Shown in pieces: positions 25,121 through 34,053 of a DNA stretch of 64,000 nt (the stretch's first letter is position 1; every line of letters starts with the position of its first letter). The notes below the pieces were generated by a model. That model was given only the letters and a program-made list of their open reading frames with translations, was not told the origin of the DNA and did no database searches. The stretch lies in the NCBI RefSeq assembly GCF_009380155.1, contig NZ_WHUV01000002.1, forward strand, positions 124,001 to 188,000. The letters run 5' to 3'. A program made the translations under genes and the position numbers. Source of the DNA: Pseudomonas piscis. Its GTDB lineage: Bacteria; Pseudomonadota; Gammaproteobacteria; Pseudomonadales; Pseudomonadaceae.

Positions 25121-25852
25121 ATGACTCTTTCCAATCCAGGCTTGCATAAGCAGACCGTCGTGGTCATCGGTGCCGGCAGTGGCATCGGCGCCGCCGTGGC
25201 GCACCAGGCCGCCGCCCGTGGCGCCCGGGTAGTGCTGGCCGGGCGCGATCTCAAGGCCTTGCAGCGCCAGCAGGCACGCCTGCCGGAGTCGGCCCGGGCG
25301 CTGAGCGTGGATATCACCGACAGCGCCAGCCTGGAGGCCTTGTTCCAGGCCGTGGGCGGCTTCGATCACCTGGTGATCAGCGCCGGTCCGGCCATCGCTC
25401 CCAAACCCTTGGCCGACACTGACCTGCAGGACGCCCAGCGGGCCTTCGAGGTCAAGTTCTGGGGTGTCTGGCGCTCCGTGCAGGCCGCGCTGCCATACCT
25501 GGCGGCACGGGGCAGCATCAGCCTGACCTCGGGCATGTTGTCGCGCAAGATGGTCCCGGGGCAGGTGCTCAAGACCACCCTCAATGCCGCCCTCGATGCC
25601 CTGGGCAAGCACCTGGCCAAGGAGCTGGCGCCACGGCGGGTGAACGTGATCAGCCCAGGGATCACCTATACCGAGGCCTACGCCGGCATGCCCGCCGATG
25701 CCCGAGCGGCGATGTTCGCCAAGGCGGCCGCGAGCTTGCCGGTCGGCCGGGTCGGGGAGCCGGGGGAGGTGGCGGCGGCTTTCATCCTGGCCATGGAGAA
25801 CGGCTTCATCAACGGCAGCCTGATCGATGTCGACGGTGGAGGCCTGTTGTGA
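25121..25852 (+). CDS. SDR-family protein lacking the canonical YxxxK motif
   Basis: The ATG at 25121, with AGGTGAT upstream, gives 243 residues. The nucleotide-binding IGAGSGIGAAVAHQAAARG and the VISAGPAI segment (NNAG equivalent) are clear, and ELAPRRVNVISPGITYT and GSLIDVDGGGLL fit the SDR fold. The serine of the active site may be Ser137 in SLTSGMLS. Where Tyr-xxx-Lys is expected (about 151-155) the sequence reads KTTLN, so both catalytic residues are missing. The gene overlaps the following glyoxalase-fold gene by four bases, so the products probably act together. It may be an atypical reductase or a binding protein. Confidence 0.8.
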   Translation: MTLSNPGLHKQTVVVIGAGSGIGAAVAHQAAARGARVVLAGRDLKALQRQQARLPESARALSVDITDSASLEALFQAVGGFDHLVISAGPAIAPKPLADTDLQDAQRAFEVKFWGVWRSVQAALPYLAARGSISLTSGMLSRKMVPGQVLKTTLNAALDALGKHLAKELAPRRVNVISPGITYTEAYAGMPADARAAMFAKAAASLPVGRVGEPGEVAAAFILAMENGFINGSLIDVDGGGLL

Positions 25853-26259
25853 ACTGGCGCTTCGACCACCTGGCCTTCAACACCGATGGTGGCTCGACCC
25901 TGCCCCAGGCCTTTGCCGAGCTATTGGGGCTGCAAGCGGGCCGCCGTCCGCCGTTTCCCTTCCCCGGGCGCTGGCTGTACCAGGATGATCAGGCGCTGGT
26001 GCATGTCATCGAGCAGGATGCTTGCCCCGCGCCACAGCTGAGCCATATCGCCTTCAGCACCCAGGAGGCCGCTGCCGCGGTCTTGCTGCGGGTGCAGGCC
26101 AGCGGTCTTGAGTACCAAGTGGCGCAGGTGCCGGAAGATGGCCTCTGGCAGATCTTCGTGCGCCTGCCCGGTGGCCTGCTGCTGGAGCTGGACGCCCCGG
26201 CATCGGGGGCGTTGACCGGCAGTCATGATTACGCCCGGCATCCTGGCGCGCCGGACTGA
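25849..26259 (+). CDS. Glyoxalase/VOC-fold protein coupled to the SDR gene
   Basis: It starts at a GTG that overlaps the stop of the SDR gene (GTGA), an arrangement typical of translational coupling. The 136-residue product starts with the DHLAFNTDGGSTLPQAFAELLG pattern (shown here only as a motif), then WLYQDDQALVHVIEQ, LSHIAFST and GGLLLELDAP. These resemble the His/Glu metal positions of the vicinal oxygen chelate fold. The substrate is unknown. A strong hairpin follows. Confidence 0.72.
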   Translation: MNWRFDHLAFNTDGGSTLPQAFAELLGLQAGRRPPFPFPGRWLYQDDQALVHVIEQDACPAPQLSHIAFSTQEAAAAVLLRVQASGLEYQVAQVPEDGLWQIFVRLPGGLLLELDAPASGALTGSHDYARHPGAPD

Positions 26260-26273
26260 AGCCGCCACGAAAA

Positions 26274-26305
26274 AAGCCCGTTCCAGCCGATGCTCGAACG
26301 GGCTT
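26274..26305 (-). terminator. Terminator between the VOC gene and the MFS gene
   Basis: AAGCCCGTTC pairs perfectly with GAACGGGCTT. Read on the minus strand the stem is followed by TTTTTT, so it ends the MFS gene transcript; on the plus strand the T-tract is weak. Confidence 0.8.
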
Positions 26306-26321
26306 CTGGCGTTGCCGGGGT

Positions 26322-27632
26322 TCAGCGATGCAAGGTGCGGGTCATGCGCAGGGCCAGCAGGCTGCCGGCGACGATCACTGCCGCCAGCAGGTACAGGGCG
26401 GCATCGGTGGAACCGGTGCTGTCCTTGACCCAGCCGACGATGTAGGGGCTGAGGAAGCCGGCCATCTGGCCCATGGAGTTGATCAGCGCCAGGCCACCGG
26501 CAGCCGCCCCGGCGCTGAGCAGCGCGGTAGGCACCGGCCAGAACATCGGCAGGCCGGTGAGGGCACCCATGGTGGCGATGCTCAGGCCGAGGATGGCGAT
26601 GGCCGGGTTGGCGGCGAAGTTCACCGCGATCAGCAGCCCCACGGCGCCCATCAGCATGGGTACCACGAGGTGCCAGCGGCGCTCCTTGTTCAGGTCTGCC
26701 GAGCGGCCTACCAGCAGCATGAACACCGCCGCCAGCAGGTAGGGGATCGCGCTGAGCCAGCCGATCACCAGGTTATCGGCGAACCCCAGGTTCTTGATGA
26801 TCGACGGCAGCCAGAAGTTGATGGCATAGACCCCGCTCTGGATGCAGAAGTAGATCAGGCCGAAGGCCCAGATCGCCGGGTTCTTGAACACCTGGGCCAG
26901 GGAGTCGCTGGCGGTCTTGGGCTGGTTGGCGGCGTCTGCGGCCTGGTCGGCCTCGAGCATGGCGCGCTCGGCCGGGCTCAGCCACTTGGCGTGGGCGAAG
27001 CCGTCGCTCAGCAGGAAGTAGGCCAGGGCGCCGAGCACCACGGTGGGGATGCCCTGCAGCAGGAACATCCACTGCCAGCCGGCGAGGCCACCCTGGCCTG
27101 CGGCGAAATGATTGAGGATCCAGCCGGAGAACGGGCTGCCCAACAAGCCCGAGACCGGGATCGCCGACATGAACAGGGCCATGATCCGGCCACGGCGGAA
27201 GGTCGGGAACCACTGCGACAGGTACAGCACCACCCCTGGGAAGAATCCGGCTTCGGCGGCCCCGGTAAACAGGCGCAGGGTGTAGAACTGGGTTGGCGTA
27301 GTGACGAACAGCAGGCAGGTGGACAGCGTACCCCAGGCGATCATCATCAGGGCGATCCAGCGCCGCGGACCGAAGCGGGTCAGCGCCAGGTTGCTGGGCA
27401 CGCCGCACAGCACGTAGCCGATGAAGAAGATCCCGGCGCCCAGGCCATAGACCGTTTCGCTGAACTTCAGGGCGTCGAGCATCTGCAACTTGGCGAAGCC
27501 GACGTTGACCCGGTCCAGGTAGTTGAACAGGTAGCAGATGAAGATGAAGGGGATCAGGCGCAGGGTGATGCGCTTGTAGACGGCGTTCTTGTCGTCAGCC
27601 TGGGCCAGGGCGGCAGCGGCTCTGTGTGACAT
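26322..27632 (-). CDS. MFS transporter of the anion:cation symporter family
   Basis: The ATG at 27632 follows a GAGAGATCC ribosome-binding region and gives 436 residues with twelve membrane helices. The sequence FICYLFNYLDRVNVGFAKLQM and the [18 protein letters not shown] stretch are characteristic of the ACS family (tartrate, glucarate, phthalate and related carboxylates). It is divergent from cdaR and near a glycerate kinase gene, so a sugar diacid or glycerate is the most likely substrate. A GTGCAAA palindrome lies in the shared promoter. Confidence 0.88.
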   Translation of the reverse strand: MSHRAAAALAQADDKNAVYKRITLRLIPFIFICYLFNYLDRVNVGFAKLQMLDALKFSETVYGLGAGIFFIGYVLCGVPSNLALTRFGPRRWIALMMIAWGTLSTCLLFVTTPTQFYTLRLFTGAAEAGFFPGVVLYLSQWFPTFRRGRIMALFMSAIPVSGLLGSPFSGWILNHFAAGQGGLAGWQWMFLLQGIPTVVLGALAYFLLSDGFAHAKWLSPAERAMLEADQAADAANQPKTASDSLAQVFKNPAIWAFGLIYFCIQSGVYAINFWLPSIIKNLGFADNLVIGWLSAIPYLLAAVFMLLVGRSADLNKERRWHLVVPMLMGAVGLLIAVNFAANPAIAILGLSIATMGALTGLPMFWPVPTALLSAGAAAGGLALINSMGQMAGFLSPYIVGWVKDSTGSTDAALYLLAAVIVAGSLLALRMTRTLHR

Positions 27633-27655
27633 GCTGGATCTCTCTTTATTATGAT

Positions 27656-27670
27656 TTTGCACGGTGCAAA
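27656..27670. promoter_or_regulatory. Candidate CdaR operator
   Basis: TTTGCAC-G-GTGCAAA is a perfect seven-base palindrome in the 189-base region between the divergent MFS and cdaR genes, 24 bases before the MFS start. Its position suits control of the transporter. Confidence 0.45.
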
Positions 27671-27821
27671 GGGTAACGTTGACCGCCCCGAGAGTCTCGG
27701 CCACCCTGGCGCCGCTGTCTTTGTGCCGGCGCACAGCGAATACCGTGCCCCCCTGTGCCACTGAACAACGCCGCGCGTGCCGTGGCCCGCCCTGTCGTAG
27801 CCAACCCAAGGATCACCGAGC

Positions 27822-28955
27822 ATGTTCGAACTCGATCATGACCTGGCACAGGACATCGTCGACCGCACGATGGCCATCCTGCCCAACAACGTCAACGTCA
27901 TGGACAGCCAGGGCCTGATCCTGGGCAGCGGCGAGCCGGAGCGCATCAATACCCGCCATGAGGGCGCGCAGCTGGTATTGGCCAACGGCCGGGTGGTGGA
28001 GATCGACGAACCCACCGCCCGCCGGCTCAAGGGCGTGCAGCCGGGGATCAACCTGCCGCTGTTGCACGACCAGCGCTTGATCGGCGTGTTGGGCATCACT
28101 GGTGATCCGGCGTTGCTGCGCACCTATGCCGAACTGGTACGCATGACCGCCGAAATGCTGGTGAGCCAGCGACACCAGCAGGCCGAACAGCAATGGCGCC
28201 GCCAGCGCTGCGATGACCTGCTGGCATTGCTGCTGGGCGAGGGTGGCGACTCGCCGCGCCTGGTGGACGAGGCGCGGCAGATGGGCCTCAAGCCGCAATT
28301 GGCGCGCATTCCCTATCTATTCGAGCTGGGGCTGGAAGCCGGGGCGGGGCAGGACGTCGATGCCCTCAGCGCCTGGTTGATGTCCCGCTATCCGGACAGC
28401 TGGTGCGTCAGTGCCGCGCAAACGTCGTTGCTCTGGTGCCGGCCGGCGAGCCTGACCCTGGACGACCCGCGCCTGCTGGAGCGGCTCGTCGGCCTGGGCT
28501 GGGATATCCAGCGGGTGGCGGTGGGCGGTCCGGCCGAGGGCCTCTCGGGGTTGCGCCGTTGCTACCGACGGGTCAGCGACCTGCTGGCCTATGGGCGCGA
28601 CATCCTGCCCGCTACTCGCCTGCTGACCCTGGATCGCTACCGGCTGCCGGTGATGCTCTGGCGCCACCGCAACGAGGATGCCCTGGACGAGTTGCTCAGC
28701 CCCTTGCACAAGGTCCTGGCCAAGGACGGCAACGGTCAGTTGCTCGCGACCCTGCGCAGTTGGTGCGAACACGACGGCCAGAGCCAGGCCTGTGCCGACG
28801 CCCTGGGCATCCACCGCAACAGCTTGCGCTACCGCATGGAGCGCATTGCCGAACTCAGCGGCGTCGACCCGTTGCGCCTGGACGGCATGCTGTCGCTGTA
28901 CCTGGCCGTACAACTGCTGCCCCAGCAACCCGCCACCCAATTCGCACCTGAATAA
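27822..28955 (+). CDS. cdaR: CdaR-type sugar diacid regulator
   Basis: The 377-residue protein has an N-terminal diacid-recognition domain (about 1-135: DLAQDIVDRTMAILPNNVNVMD, then INTRHEGAQLVL and PLLHDQRLIGVLGITGD) and a C-terminal PucR-type HTH (ALGIHRNSLRYRMERIAE). Such proteins activate glucarate, galactarate and glycerate use. Here the neighbours are a divergent ACS transporter and, 290 bases downstream, glycerate kinase. No galactarate or glucarate dehydratase gene is in the window, so glycerate itself or a diacid handled elsewhere could be the inducer. Confidence 0.88.
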   Translation: MFELDHDLAQDIVDRTMAILPNNVNVMDSQGLILGSGEPERINTRHEGAQLVLANGRVVEIDEPTARRLKGVQPGINLPLLHDQRLIGVLGITGDPALLRTYAELVRMTAEMLVSQRHQQAEQQWRRQRCDDLLALLLGEGGDSPRLVDEARQMGLKPQLARIPYLFELGLEAGAGQDVDALSAWLMSRYPDSWCVSAAQTSLLWCRPASLTLDDPRLLERLVGLGWDIQRVAVGGPAEGLSGLRRCYRRVSDLLAYGRDILPATRLLTLDRYRLPVMLWRHRNEDALDELLSPLHKVLAKDGNGQLLATLRSWCEHDGQSQACADALGIHRNSLRYRMERIAELSGVDPLRLDGMLSLYLAVQLLPQQPATQFAPE

Positions 28956-28990
28956 CGGCGGTGCCGGTATTACGGATGCTGCGCCCCGGT

Positions 28991-29086
28991 CGCAGACTCG
29001 CTGGCGCTCGACAGCGGCTACTCCTGCAGGACGACCCTGTAGCCGCTGCCGAGCCTGCGAGGCTGCGTACGAGGACGCAGTCCTCG
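28991..29086. repeat. Long palindrome plus hairpin between cdaR and glycerate kinase
   Basis: The interval 28956-29245 has no gene. Arms of about 30 bases starting CGCAG and ending CAGCGGCTAC pair with GTAGCCGCTG through GCTGCG (28991-29067) with few mismatches. A perfect CGAGGAC-GCA-GTCCTCG hairpin follows at 29070-29086. The GTAGCCGCTGCCGAG core resembles the intergenic repeats found in many copies in Pseudomonas genomes (family knowledge). It may protect the cdaR mRNA end or attenuate read-through into the kinase gene. Confidence 0.65.
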
Positions 29087-29245
29087 CCAAGCGGCCATGG
29101 GTTCCACCTGGATAACGGCGCTCCATCATCCCCGCTGCGCAGCTTGTAGCAATGAACAATAAAGTGCCTGCGCCCTTGTGCAGCGGACCGGCGTCAGCCG
29201 CTGCGGCAAATGGCAGCATGGCGCCATGAGAACTGGAGAAACCCC

Positions 29246-30397
29246 ATGAAAATCATCATCGCCCCCGACTCGTTCAAGGACAGCCTGAGTGCCGAAGGCG
29301 TGGCCCAGGCCATTGCCCAAGGGCTGGCCGAGGCCTGGCCCGAAGCCCAGGTACTGCAGTGCCCGATGGCCGATGGTGGCGAGGGCACGGTGGAGTCGGT
29401 ACTCGCCGCATGCCAGGGGCAACTGCGCAGCACCCGGGTCCAGGGCCCGCTGGGTAGCGAAGTGCAGGCCCGCTGGGGCTGGCTGGCATCGAGCCACACG
29501 GCGATCATCGAAATGGCCGAGGCCAGCGGCCTGCAACTGGTGCCGCCAGGCCAGCGCGATGCCTGCCACAGCAGCACCTTCGGTACCGGTGAACTGATCC
29601 AGGCGGCCCTGGACGCCGGCGCCCGGCGCATCATCCTGGCCATCGGCGGCAGCGCCACCAACGACGGCGGGGCCGGAGCCCTGCAAGCCCTGGGGCTCAA
29701 GCTGCTGGACCGCCGGGGCCAGGTGTTGCCCCGGGGTGGCCTGGCCCTGGCCGACCTGGCCAGCATCGAGCTCGACGCCATGGACCCGCGCCTGGCCCAG
29801 GTGCGTTTCGAGATCGCCGCCGACGTCAATAATCCCCTGTGTGGCGAGCAGGGGGCCTCGGCCATCTTCGGCCCGCAAAAGGGTGCCTCGGCGCAGCAGG
29901 TAGAGGCCCTGGACCAGGCCCTGGGGCACTTTGCCGATCTCTGCGCCCAGGTGCTGCCCAGGGACGTGCGTGACGAACCCGGCAGTGGCGCCGCCGGTGG
30001 CCTGGGATTCGCCGCCAAGGCGTTTCTCGGCGCGAGGTTCCGCCCCGGGGTGGAAGTGGTCGCCGAGCTGGTAGGGCTGGAACAGGCGGTGCGTGGCGCC
30101 GACCTGGTGATCACTGGCGAAGGACGCTTCGATGCCCAGACCCTGCGTGGCAAGACGCCCTTCGGCGTGGCGCGGATCGCTCGCCAGCAAGGGGTGCCGG
30201 TGATCGTCATCGCCGGCACCCTCGGCGAGGGCTACCAGCAGATGTACGCCCATGGCGTGGACGCGGCCTTCGCCCTGACCTCCGGGCCCATGAGCCTGGA
30301 ACAGGCCTGCGCCGAGGCCCCGCGATTGTTGCGTGAGCGGGCGGTGGACATCGCCCGGCTCTGGCGCCTGGCCGCTACCCGCCAGGCTAGTGTCTAA
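29246..30397 (+). CDS. glxK: Glycerate kinase, class II
   Basis: The start MKIIIAPDSFKDSLSA at 29246 has AGGAG-like sequence (ACTGGAGAAACC) before it and gives 383 residues. The MADGGEGTVE motif, ILAIGGSATNDGGAGALQALG, ADVNNPLCGEQGA and LVITGEGRFDAQTLRGKTP are the family signature. It phosphorylates D-glycerate to 2-phosphoglycerate (GarK/GlxK type). Context with cdaR and an ACS transporter suggests sugar diacid or glycerate catabolism. Its TAA stop is directly joined to the first copy of the terminal-inverted-repeat element. Confidence 0.93.
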   Translation: MKIIIAPDSFKDSLSAEGVAQAIAQGLAEAWPEAQVLQCPMADGGEGTVESVLAACQGQLRSTRVQGPLGSEVQARWGWLASSHTAIIEMAEASGLQLVPPGQRDACHSSTFGTGELIQAALDAGARRIILAIGGSATNDGGAGALQALGLKLLDRRGQVLPRGGLALADLASIELDAMDPRLAQVRFEIAADVNNPLCGEQGASAIFGPQKGASAQQVEALDQALGHFADLCAQVLPRDVRDEPGSGAAGGLGFAAKAFLGARFRPGVEVVAELVGLEQAVRGADLVITGEGRFDAQTLRGKTPFGVARIARQQGVPVIVIAGTLGEGYQQMYAHGVDAAFALTSGPMSLEQACAEAPRLLRERAVDIARLWRLAATRQASV

Positions 30398-30537
30398 CAG
30401 GCCGTTGAAAAACGTAGGCGAGGCAGCCAGCGCCAGGCAAAAACAGGCGAAAAAGCGCAGTTTACGAGTGGTAAATGAGCATTTTAAGCTTGTTTTTAAC
30501 GCAGCGATGGAAACGCAGGTAGATTTTCAACGGTCTG
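30398..30537. repeat. Intergenic element, copy 1 (140 bp, terminal inverted repeats)
   Basis: The left end CAGGCCGTTGAAAAAC and the right end, read on the other strand as CAGACCGTTGAAAATC, form terminal inverted repeats. Internally it shares GTAGGCGAGGCAGCCAGCGC, TGGTAAATGAGCATTTT and AACGCAGCGATGG with copies at 34969 and 47566, but lacks about 16 bases around the GACCGGGCTGGCG hairpin that they have. It lies between two convergent genes and may end transcription from both sides. It contains no coding potential; a MITE-like origin is inferred. Confidence 0.8.
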
Positions 30538-30553
30538 CTAGCGCAAGCCCCGC

Positions 30554-31354
30554 TCAGTAGACCCCACCCTCGCTGCTGGGGGCGTCCTGGGCCTTGTACT
30601 GCCCGGCCAGGTTCTGCAAACCCTTCATCAGCACCGTGGTGTCCACCCCCACCGCGACGAAGTTGGCTCCCAGCTCGATGCAACGCCGGGCCAGGCCCGG
30701 GTCGGCGCTGAGGATGCCCGCGGCCTTGCCGGCCTGGCGCACCCGCAGGATGGCGTCCTCGATCGCCGCGACCACCTGCGGATGCCCGGGATTGCCGCGA
30801 TGACCCATGGCCGCCGACAAGTCGGCGGGGCCAATGAACACGCCATCGACACCCTCGACCCGGACGATTTCGTCCAGGTTGCGCAAGCCCTCCAGGTTCT
30901 CGATCTGCACCAGCAGGCACATGTGTTCGTCAGCCTGGTCCAGGTAGCCGGGGATGCTGTTCCAGCGGGAGGCCCGGGCCAGGGCGCTGCCGACCCCGCG
31001 AATGCCCTGGGGCGGATAACGCATGGCGCTGACCAGCTGGCGCGCCTGGGCCGCGCTTTCGACCATGGGCACCAACAGGGTCTGGGCACCGATATCCAGC
31101 AACTGCTTGATCAGCGCGGTATCGCCGATCGGCGGGCGGACGATGCCGTGGGCACCGTAGGGGGCGATGGCCTGCAATTGCCCCAGCAAGCTGCGCAGGT
31201 CGTTGGGGGCGTGCTCGCCGTCCAGCAGCAGCCAGTCGAAACCGGCATTGGCCGCCAGCTCGGCGCAGTAGGCATTGGCCAGGCCCAGCCACAGGCCGAT
31301 CTGTGGCTCGCTGCCTTGCAGGCGTTGCTTGAACAGGTTCTGCGGCATGTCCAT
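30554..31354 (-). CDS. hpaI: HpaI: 4-hydroxy-2-oxoheptanedioate aldolase
   Basis: This 266-residue class II pyruvate aldolase cleaves 4-hydroxy-2-oxoheptanedioate to pyruvate and succinate semialdehyde, the last step of the homoprotocatechuate meta pathway. The HpcH/HpaI fold shows [31 protein letters not shown], the metal-binding Glu and Asp around VQIENLEGL and [13 protein letters not shown]. The start [12 protein letters not shown] at 31354 follows a GGAG site. It is the last gene of the hpa operon, ten bases after hpaH. Confidence 0.95.
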   Translation of the reverse strand: MDMPQNLFKQRLQGSEPQIGLWLGLANAYCAELAANAGFDWLLLDGEHAPNDLRSLLGQLQAIAPYGAHGIVRPPIGDTALIKQLLDIGAQTLLVPMVESAAQARQLVSAMRYPPQGIRGVGSALARASRWNSIPGYLDQADEHMCLLVQIENLEGLRNLDEIVRVEGVDGVFIGPADLSAAMGHRGNPGHPQVVAAIEDAILRVRQAGKAAGILSADPGLARRCIELGANFVAVGVDTTVLMKGLQNLAGQYKAQDAPSSEGGVY

Positions 31355-31364
31355 GGCGTTCTCC

Positions 31365-32174
31365 TCAGACGAAACGGCAGGCGATGCTGCCCAGTTGGTC
31401 GTAGTCGACGTGGAATACATCCCCCGGGTGCGCGGCCACCGGACGGGTGAACGAGCCGCCAAGGATGATCTGCCCGGCTTCCAGGCCGACGTCGTAGGCC
31501 GCCAGCTTGTTGGCCAGCCAGGCCACGCCCTTGGCCGGGTGGTTGAGCACCGCGGCCGAGACCCCGGACTCTTCGATCACGCCGTTGCGGTACAGCACCG
31601 CCGGCACCTTGCGCAGGTCCACGTCGCCGGGGCGCACGGCCCGGCCACCCATTACCACCCCGGCGTTGGCGGCGTTGTCGGAAATGGTATCGAAGACCTT
31701 GCGCGTGGCCTGGGTCTGCGGGTCCACCTGCTGGATGCGCGCGTCGATGATCTCCAGCGCCGGGATCACCCAGTCGGTGGCCTCCAGCACATCGAACAGG
31801 GTGCAGCCGGGGCCCTTGAGGGGCTTGCCGAGGATGAACGCCAGCTCCACCTCGACCCGCGGCACGATGAAGCGCTGGAAGGGAATGTCACTGCCTTCAT
31901 CGAACAGCATGTCGTCCAGCAGGGCGCCGAAGTCCGGCTCGCTGATGTTCGACGACACCTGCATCGCCCGGGAGGTGAGGCCGATCTTGTGGCCCACCAG
32001 CCGGCGGCCGTCGCGGATCTTGCGTTCCACCCAGCTGCGCTGGATCGCATAGGCATCCTCGATGCGGATATCCGGGTATTCCAGGGACAGCTGGCCGATC
32101 TGTTCGCGGCTGCGTTCGGCGGCATCGAGGCGCGCTGCGGCCTGTTGGATGGCGGAGGGGCTGAGCATGTTCAT
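31365..32174 (-). CDS. hpaH: HpaH: 2-oxohept-4-ene-1,7-dioate hydratase
   Basis: The 269-residue enzyme hydrates the dienol of 2-oxohept-enedioate, giving the substrate of HpaI. The fold and motifs [32 protein letters not shown] (metal-binding Glu pair) and [20 protein letters not shown] match the hydratase branch of the fumarylacetoacetate hydrolase superfamily. The ATG overlaps the stop of hpaX (ATGA), showing translational coupling; MLSPSAIQ two codons on is an alternative start. Confidence 0.95.
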   Translation of the reverse strand: MNMLSPSAIQQAAARLDAAERSREQIGQLSLEYPDIRIEDAYAIQRSWVERKIRDGRRLVGHKIGLTSRAMQVSSNISEPDFGALLDDMLFDEGSDIPFQRFIVPRVEVELAFILGKPLKGPGCTLFDVLEATDWVIPALEIIDARIQQVDPQTQATRKVFDTISDNAANAGVVMGGRAVRPGDVDLRKVPAVLYRNGVIEESGVSAAVLNHPAKGVAWLANKLAAYDVGLEAGQIILGGSFTRPVAAHPGDVFHVDYDQLGSIACRFV

Positions 32175-33484
32175 TTCTCTTGTGGGTTGACGATATGGGC
32201 CGGCACCCAGAGCACCAGCCAGGCGCCCAGGGCGATCAGCAGGGCCAGGGCATACAGCGCCAGGCTGGCGCTTTGGGTGGCGTCACGCACCACGCCGATC
32301 AGGTAAGGCGCGAGGAAGGCCGCGACGCTGCCGAAGGAGCTGATCAGGGCGATGCCCGCAGCCTGGGTATTGCTGGCCAGAAAGGCCGGCGGCAGTTGCC
32401 AGAACATCGGCAATGCGGCGCTGGCGCCCATGCCCGCCACCAGCAGGCCGAACATCACCAGCCAGGGGTTCTGTGGCGCCAGGGCGGTCAGCGCCAGGCC
32501 CAGGCAGGCCATCAGCAGCGGCACGGCCAGGTGCCAGCGGCGTTCGCGCAGGCGGTCCGAGGAGCGACCGACCGCCAGCATGAACAGACAACCGGCGAGG
32601 TAGGGCAGGGCGCTGAGCAGGCCGACGTCGCCGTCCCCGGCCACGCCGGAATGGTGGATCAGGGTCGGCATCCAGAAGGCGATGGTATTGACCGCCAGCA
32701 TCACCGCGAAATAGATGCCCACCAGCAACCAGGCGTGGCGGTCCTTGAGAATGTCGCTGAAGCGGTTGATGGATTTGCGCTGCTCCTCTTGCTGCTGGGT
32801 CTTGTGCAACCAGGCCTTTTGCGCGGCGCTGAGCCACGTGGCCTGGTCGATGCTGTCCGGCAATGCCTTGAGCACCAGCAGCCCGAGCAGCACCACCGGC
32901 AGGCCCTCGATCAAAAACATCCATTGCCAGCCGCGCAAGCCGCCCCGGTCATGGAAATTCTCCAGGATCCAGCCCGACAGCGGGCCGCCCAGGACCCCGG
33001 CCATGGGCACGGCGATGGCGAACAGCGCGGTGGCCTGGCCACGGCGGTCGGCGGGGAACCAGCGGTTGAGCAGCACCAGGATGCCGGGAAAGAAGCCGGC
33101 CTCGGCCACCCCCAGCAAGAAGCGCAGCACATAGAAACCCCAGGCGTCCTGGACCAGCATCAGCGCGCTGGACAGCAGGCCCCAGACCAGCATCAGCAGG
33201 GCGATCCAGCGCCGTGGCCCGACCCGCTCCAGGGCCAGGTTGCTGGGCACGCCGAACAGCGCGTAGGCGATGAAGAACAACCCGGCGCCCAGGCCGTAGA
33301 CGCTGTCGCTGAAGCCCAGGTCCTGGGTCATCTGCAACTTGGCGAAGCCGATGTTGATCCGATCCAGGTGGGCGAAGATGTAGCAGACGAACAGCAATGG
33401 CATCAGGCGCCAGGTGATCTTGCGATAGCAATCGTTGGCCTCGGCCAGCGGGGCCTGGGCAATGGCAGGGCGGGACATGGGCAT
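32171..33484 (-). CDS. hpaX: HpaX: 4-hydroxyphenylacetate permease
   Basis: This 437-residue MFS transporter has twelve membrane helices and ACS-family features ([20 protein letters not shown] and [19 protein letters not shown]). Its position inside the hpa operon between hpaF and hpaH identifies it as the 4-hydroxyphenylacetate uptake permease by analogy with E. coli HpaX, which belongs to the same family. It resembles the ACS transporter at 26322. A TTGTTGTT (AACAACAA in the mRNA) precedes its start and could be an Hfq/Crc target. Confidence 0.88.
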   Translation of the reverse strand: MPMSRPAIAQAPLAEANDCYRKITWRLMPLLFVCYIFAHLDRINIGFAKLQMTQDLGFSDSVYGLGAGLFFIAYALFGVPSNLALERVGPRRWIALLMLVWGLLSSALMLVQDAWGFYVLRFLLGVAEAGFFPGILVLLNRWFPADRRGQATALFAIAVPMAGVLGGPLSGWILENFHDRGGLRGWQWMFLIEGLPVVLLGLLVLKALPDSIDQATWLSAAQKAWLHKTQQQEEQRKSINRFSDILKDRHAWLLVGIYFAVMLAVNTIAFWMPTLIHHSGVAGDGDVGLLSALPYLAGCLFMLAVGRSSDRLRERRWHLAVPLLMACLGLALTALAPQNPWLVMFGLLVAGMGASAALPMFWQLPPAFLASNTQAAGIALISSFGSVAAFLAPYLIGVVRDATQSASLALYALALLIALGAWLVLWVPAHIVNPQEK

Positions 33485-33532
33485 GGCCTCGTTGTTGTTC
33501 TTGTGGGTTGCGCAAGCCGCCGGTTACGGCGG

Positions 33533-33919
33533 CTACAGCGACTTGAGGAAGGCGTGGACGTTGTTGTGCTTGAAGTTGAGCTCGGCCTCCAGCTCGCTCA
33601 TCTCGAACGACAGGGCCAGCAGGCGCTGGGCCTGCAACTGGGCGAAGTGCGCCTTGATGATCTGGAACAGGCCCTCGGCCACCTGGCGCCGGGTTTCAAG
33701 GTCGCGCCCGGCCCCCACTTGCAGGCGCATATGGACGAAGGCGTAGTCATGCTTGCCGTCGGCCATGCGCCAGGTGTCCAGGCGTACCCCGCGGCTGCGG
33801 ATGCCGCCCAGGGGGAACACGCCACTGGCGCCCAGGTAGTCGTGGACCTTTTCGAACAGCCCCGGCAGGTCGGCCTGGGCTTCGATGTTGTCGGTGTATT
33901 CAGCGATGAAATGCGGCAC
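33533..33919 (-). CDS. hpaF: HpaF: 5-carboxymethyl-2-hydroxymuconate delta-isomerase
   Basis: A GTG start at 33919, preceded by the strong AGGAGG site of CAAAGGAGGTTCCC, gives 128 residues beginning with (fMet)PHFIAEYTDN. After removal of the initiator, Pro1 is the catalytic base used by this isomerase family, which confirms the start. The enzyme isomerises 5-carboxymethyl-2-hydroxymuconate to the oxo-ene-tricarboxylate for decarboxylation by HpaG. It is separated from hpaD by a 117-base palindrome. Confidence 0.93.
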   Translation of the reverse strand: MPHFIAEYTDNIEAQADLPGLFEKVHDYLGASGVFPLGGIRSRGVRLDTWRMADGKHDYAFVHMRLQVGAGRDLETRRQVAEGLFQIIKAHFAQLQAQRLLALSFEMSELEAELNFKHNNVHAFLKSL

Positions 33920-33935
33920 GGGAACCTCCTTTGTG

Positions 33936-34052
33936 GGCAGCGGCAAGTGGCAAGCCGCAAGCTGCAAGAGGGATCTCCTGTGGCTGGGGCTCGCGGCTCA
34001 CCGCTGCTCTTGGCGTTTTCTTGCAGCTCGTAGCTAGAAGCTTGTCGCTGCC
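33936..34052. repeat. 117-bp palindromic repeat between hpaD and hpaF
   Basis: Arms of about 34 bases face each other. GGCAGCG-n-CAAG at the outer ends and AGCTGCAAGA/TCTTGCAGCT at the inner ends pair perfectly, with mismatches in between. The AGCTGCAAG/CTTGCAGCT composition recalls Pseudomonas intergenic simple repeats. It fills the gap between the two genes exactly, ending one base before the hpaD stop triplet. Confidence 0.7.
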
Positions 34053-34053
34053 T

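Noticed and set aside
32180..34033. 617-codon open frame on the plus strand
   Set aside because: It is antisense to hpaX and hpaF. The composition (Q, H, G, R rich) and lack of a ribosome-binding site mark it as a shadow.
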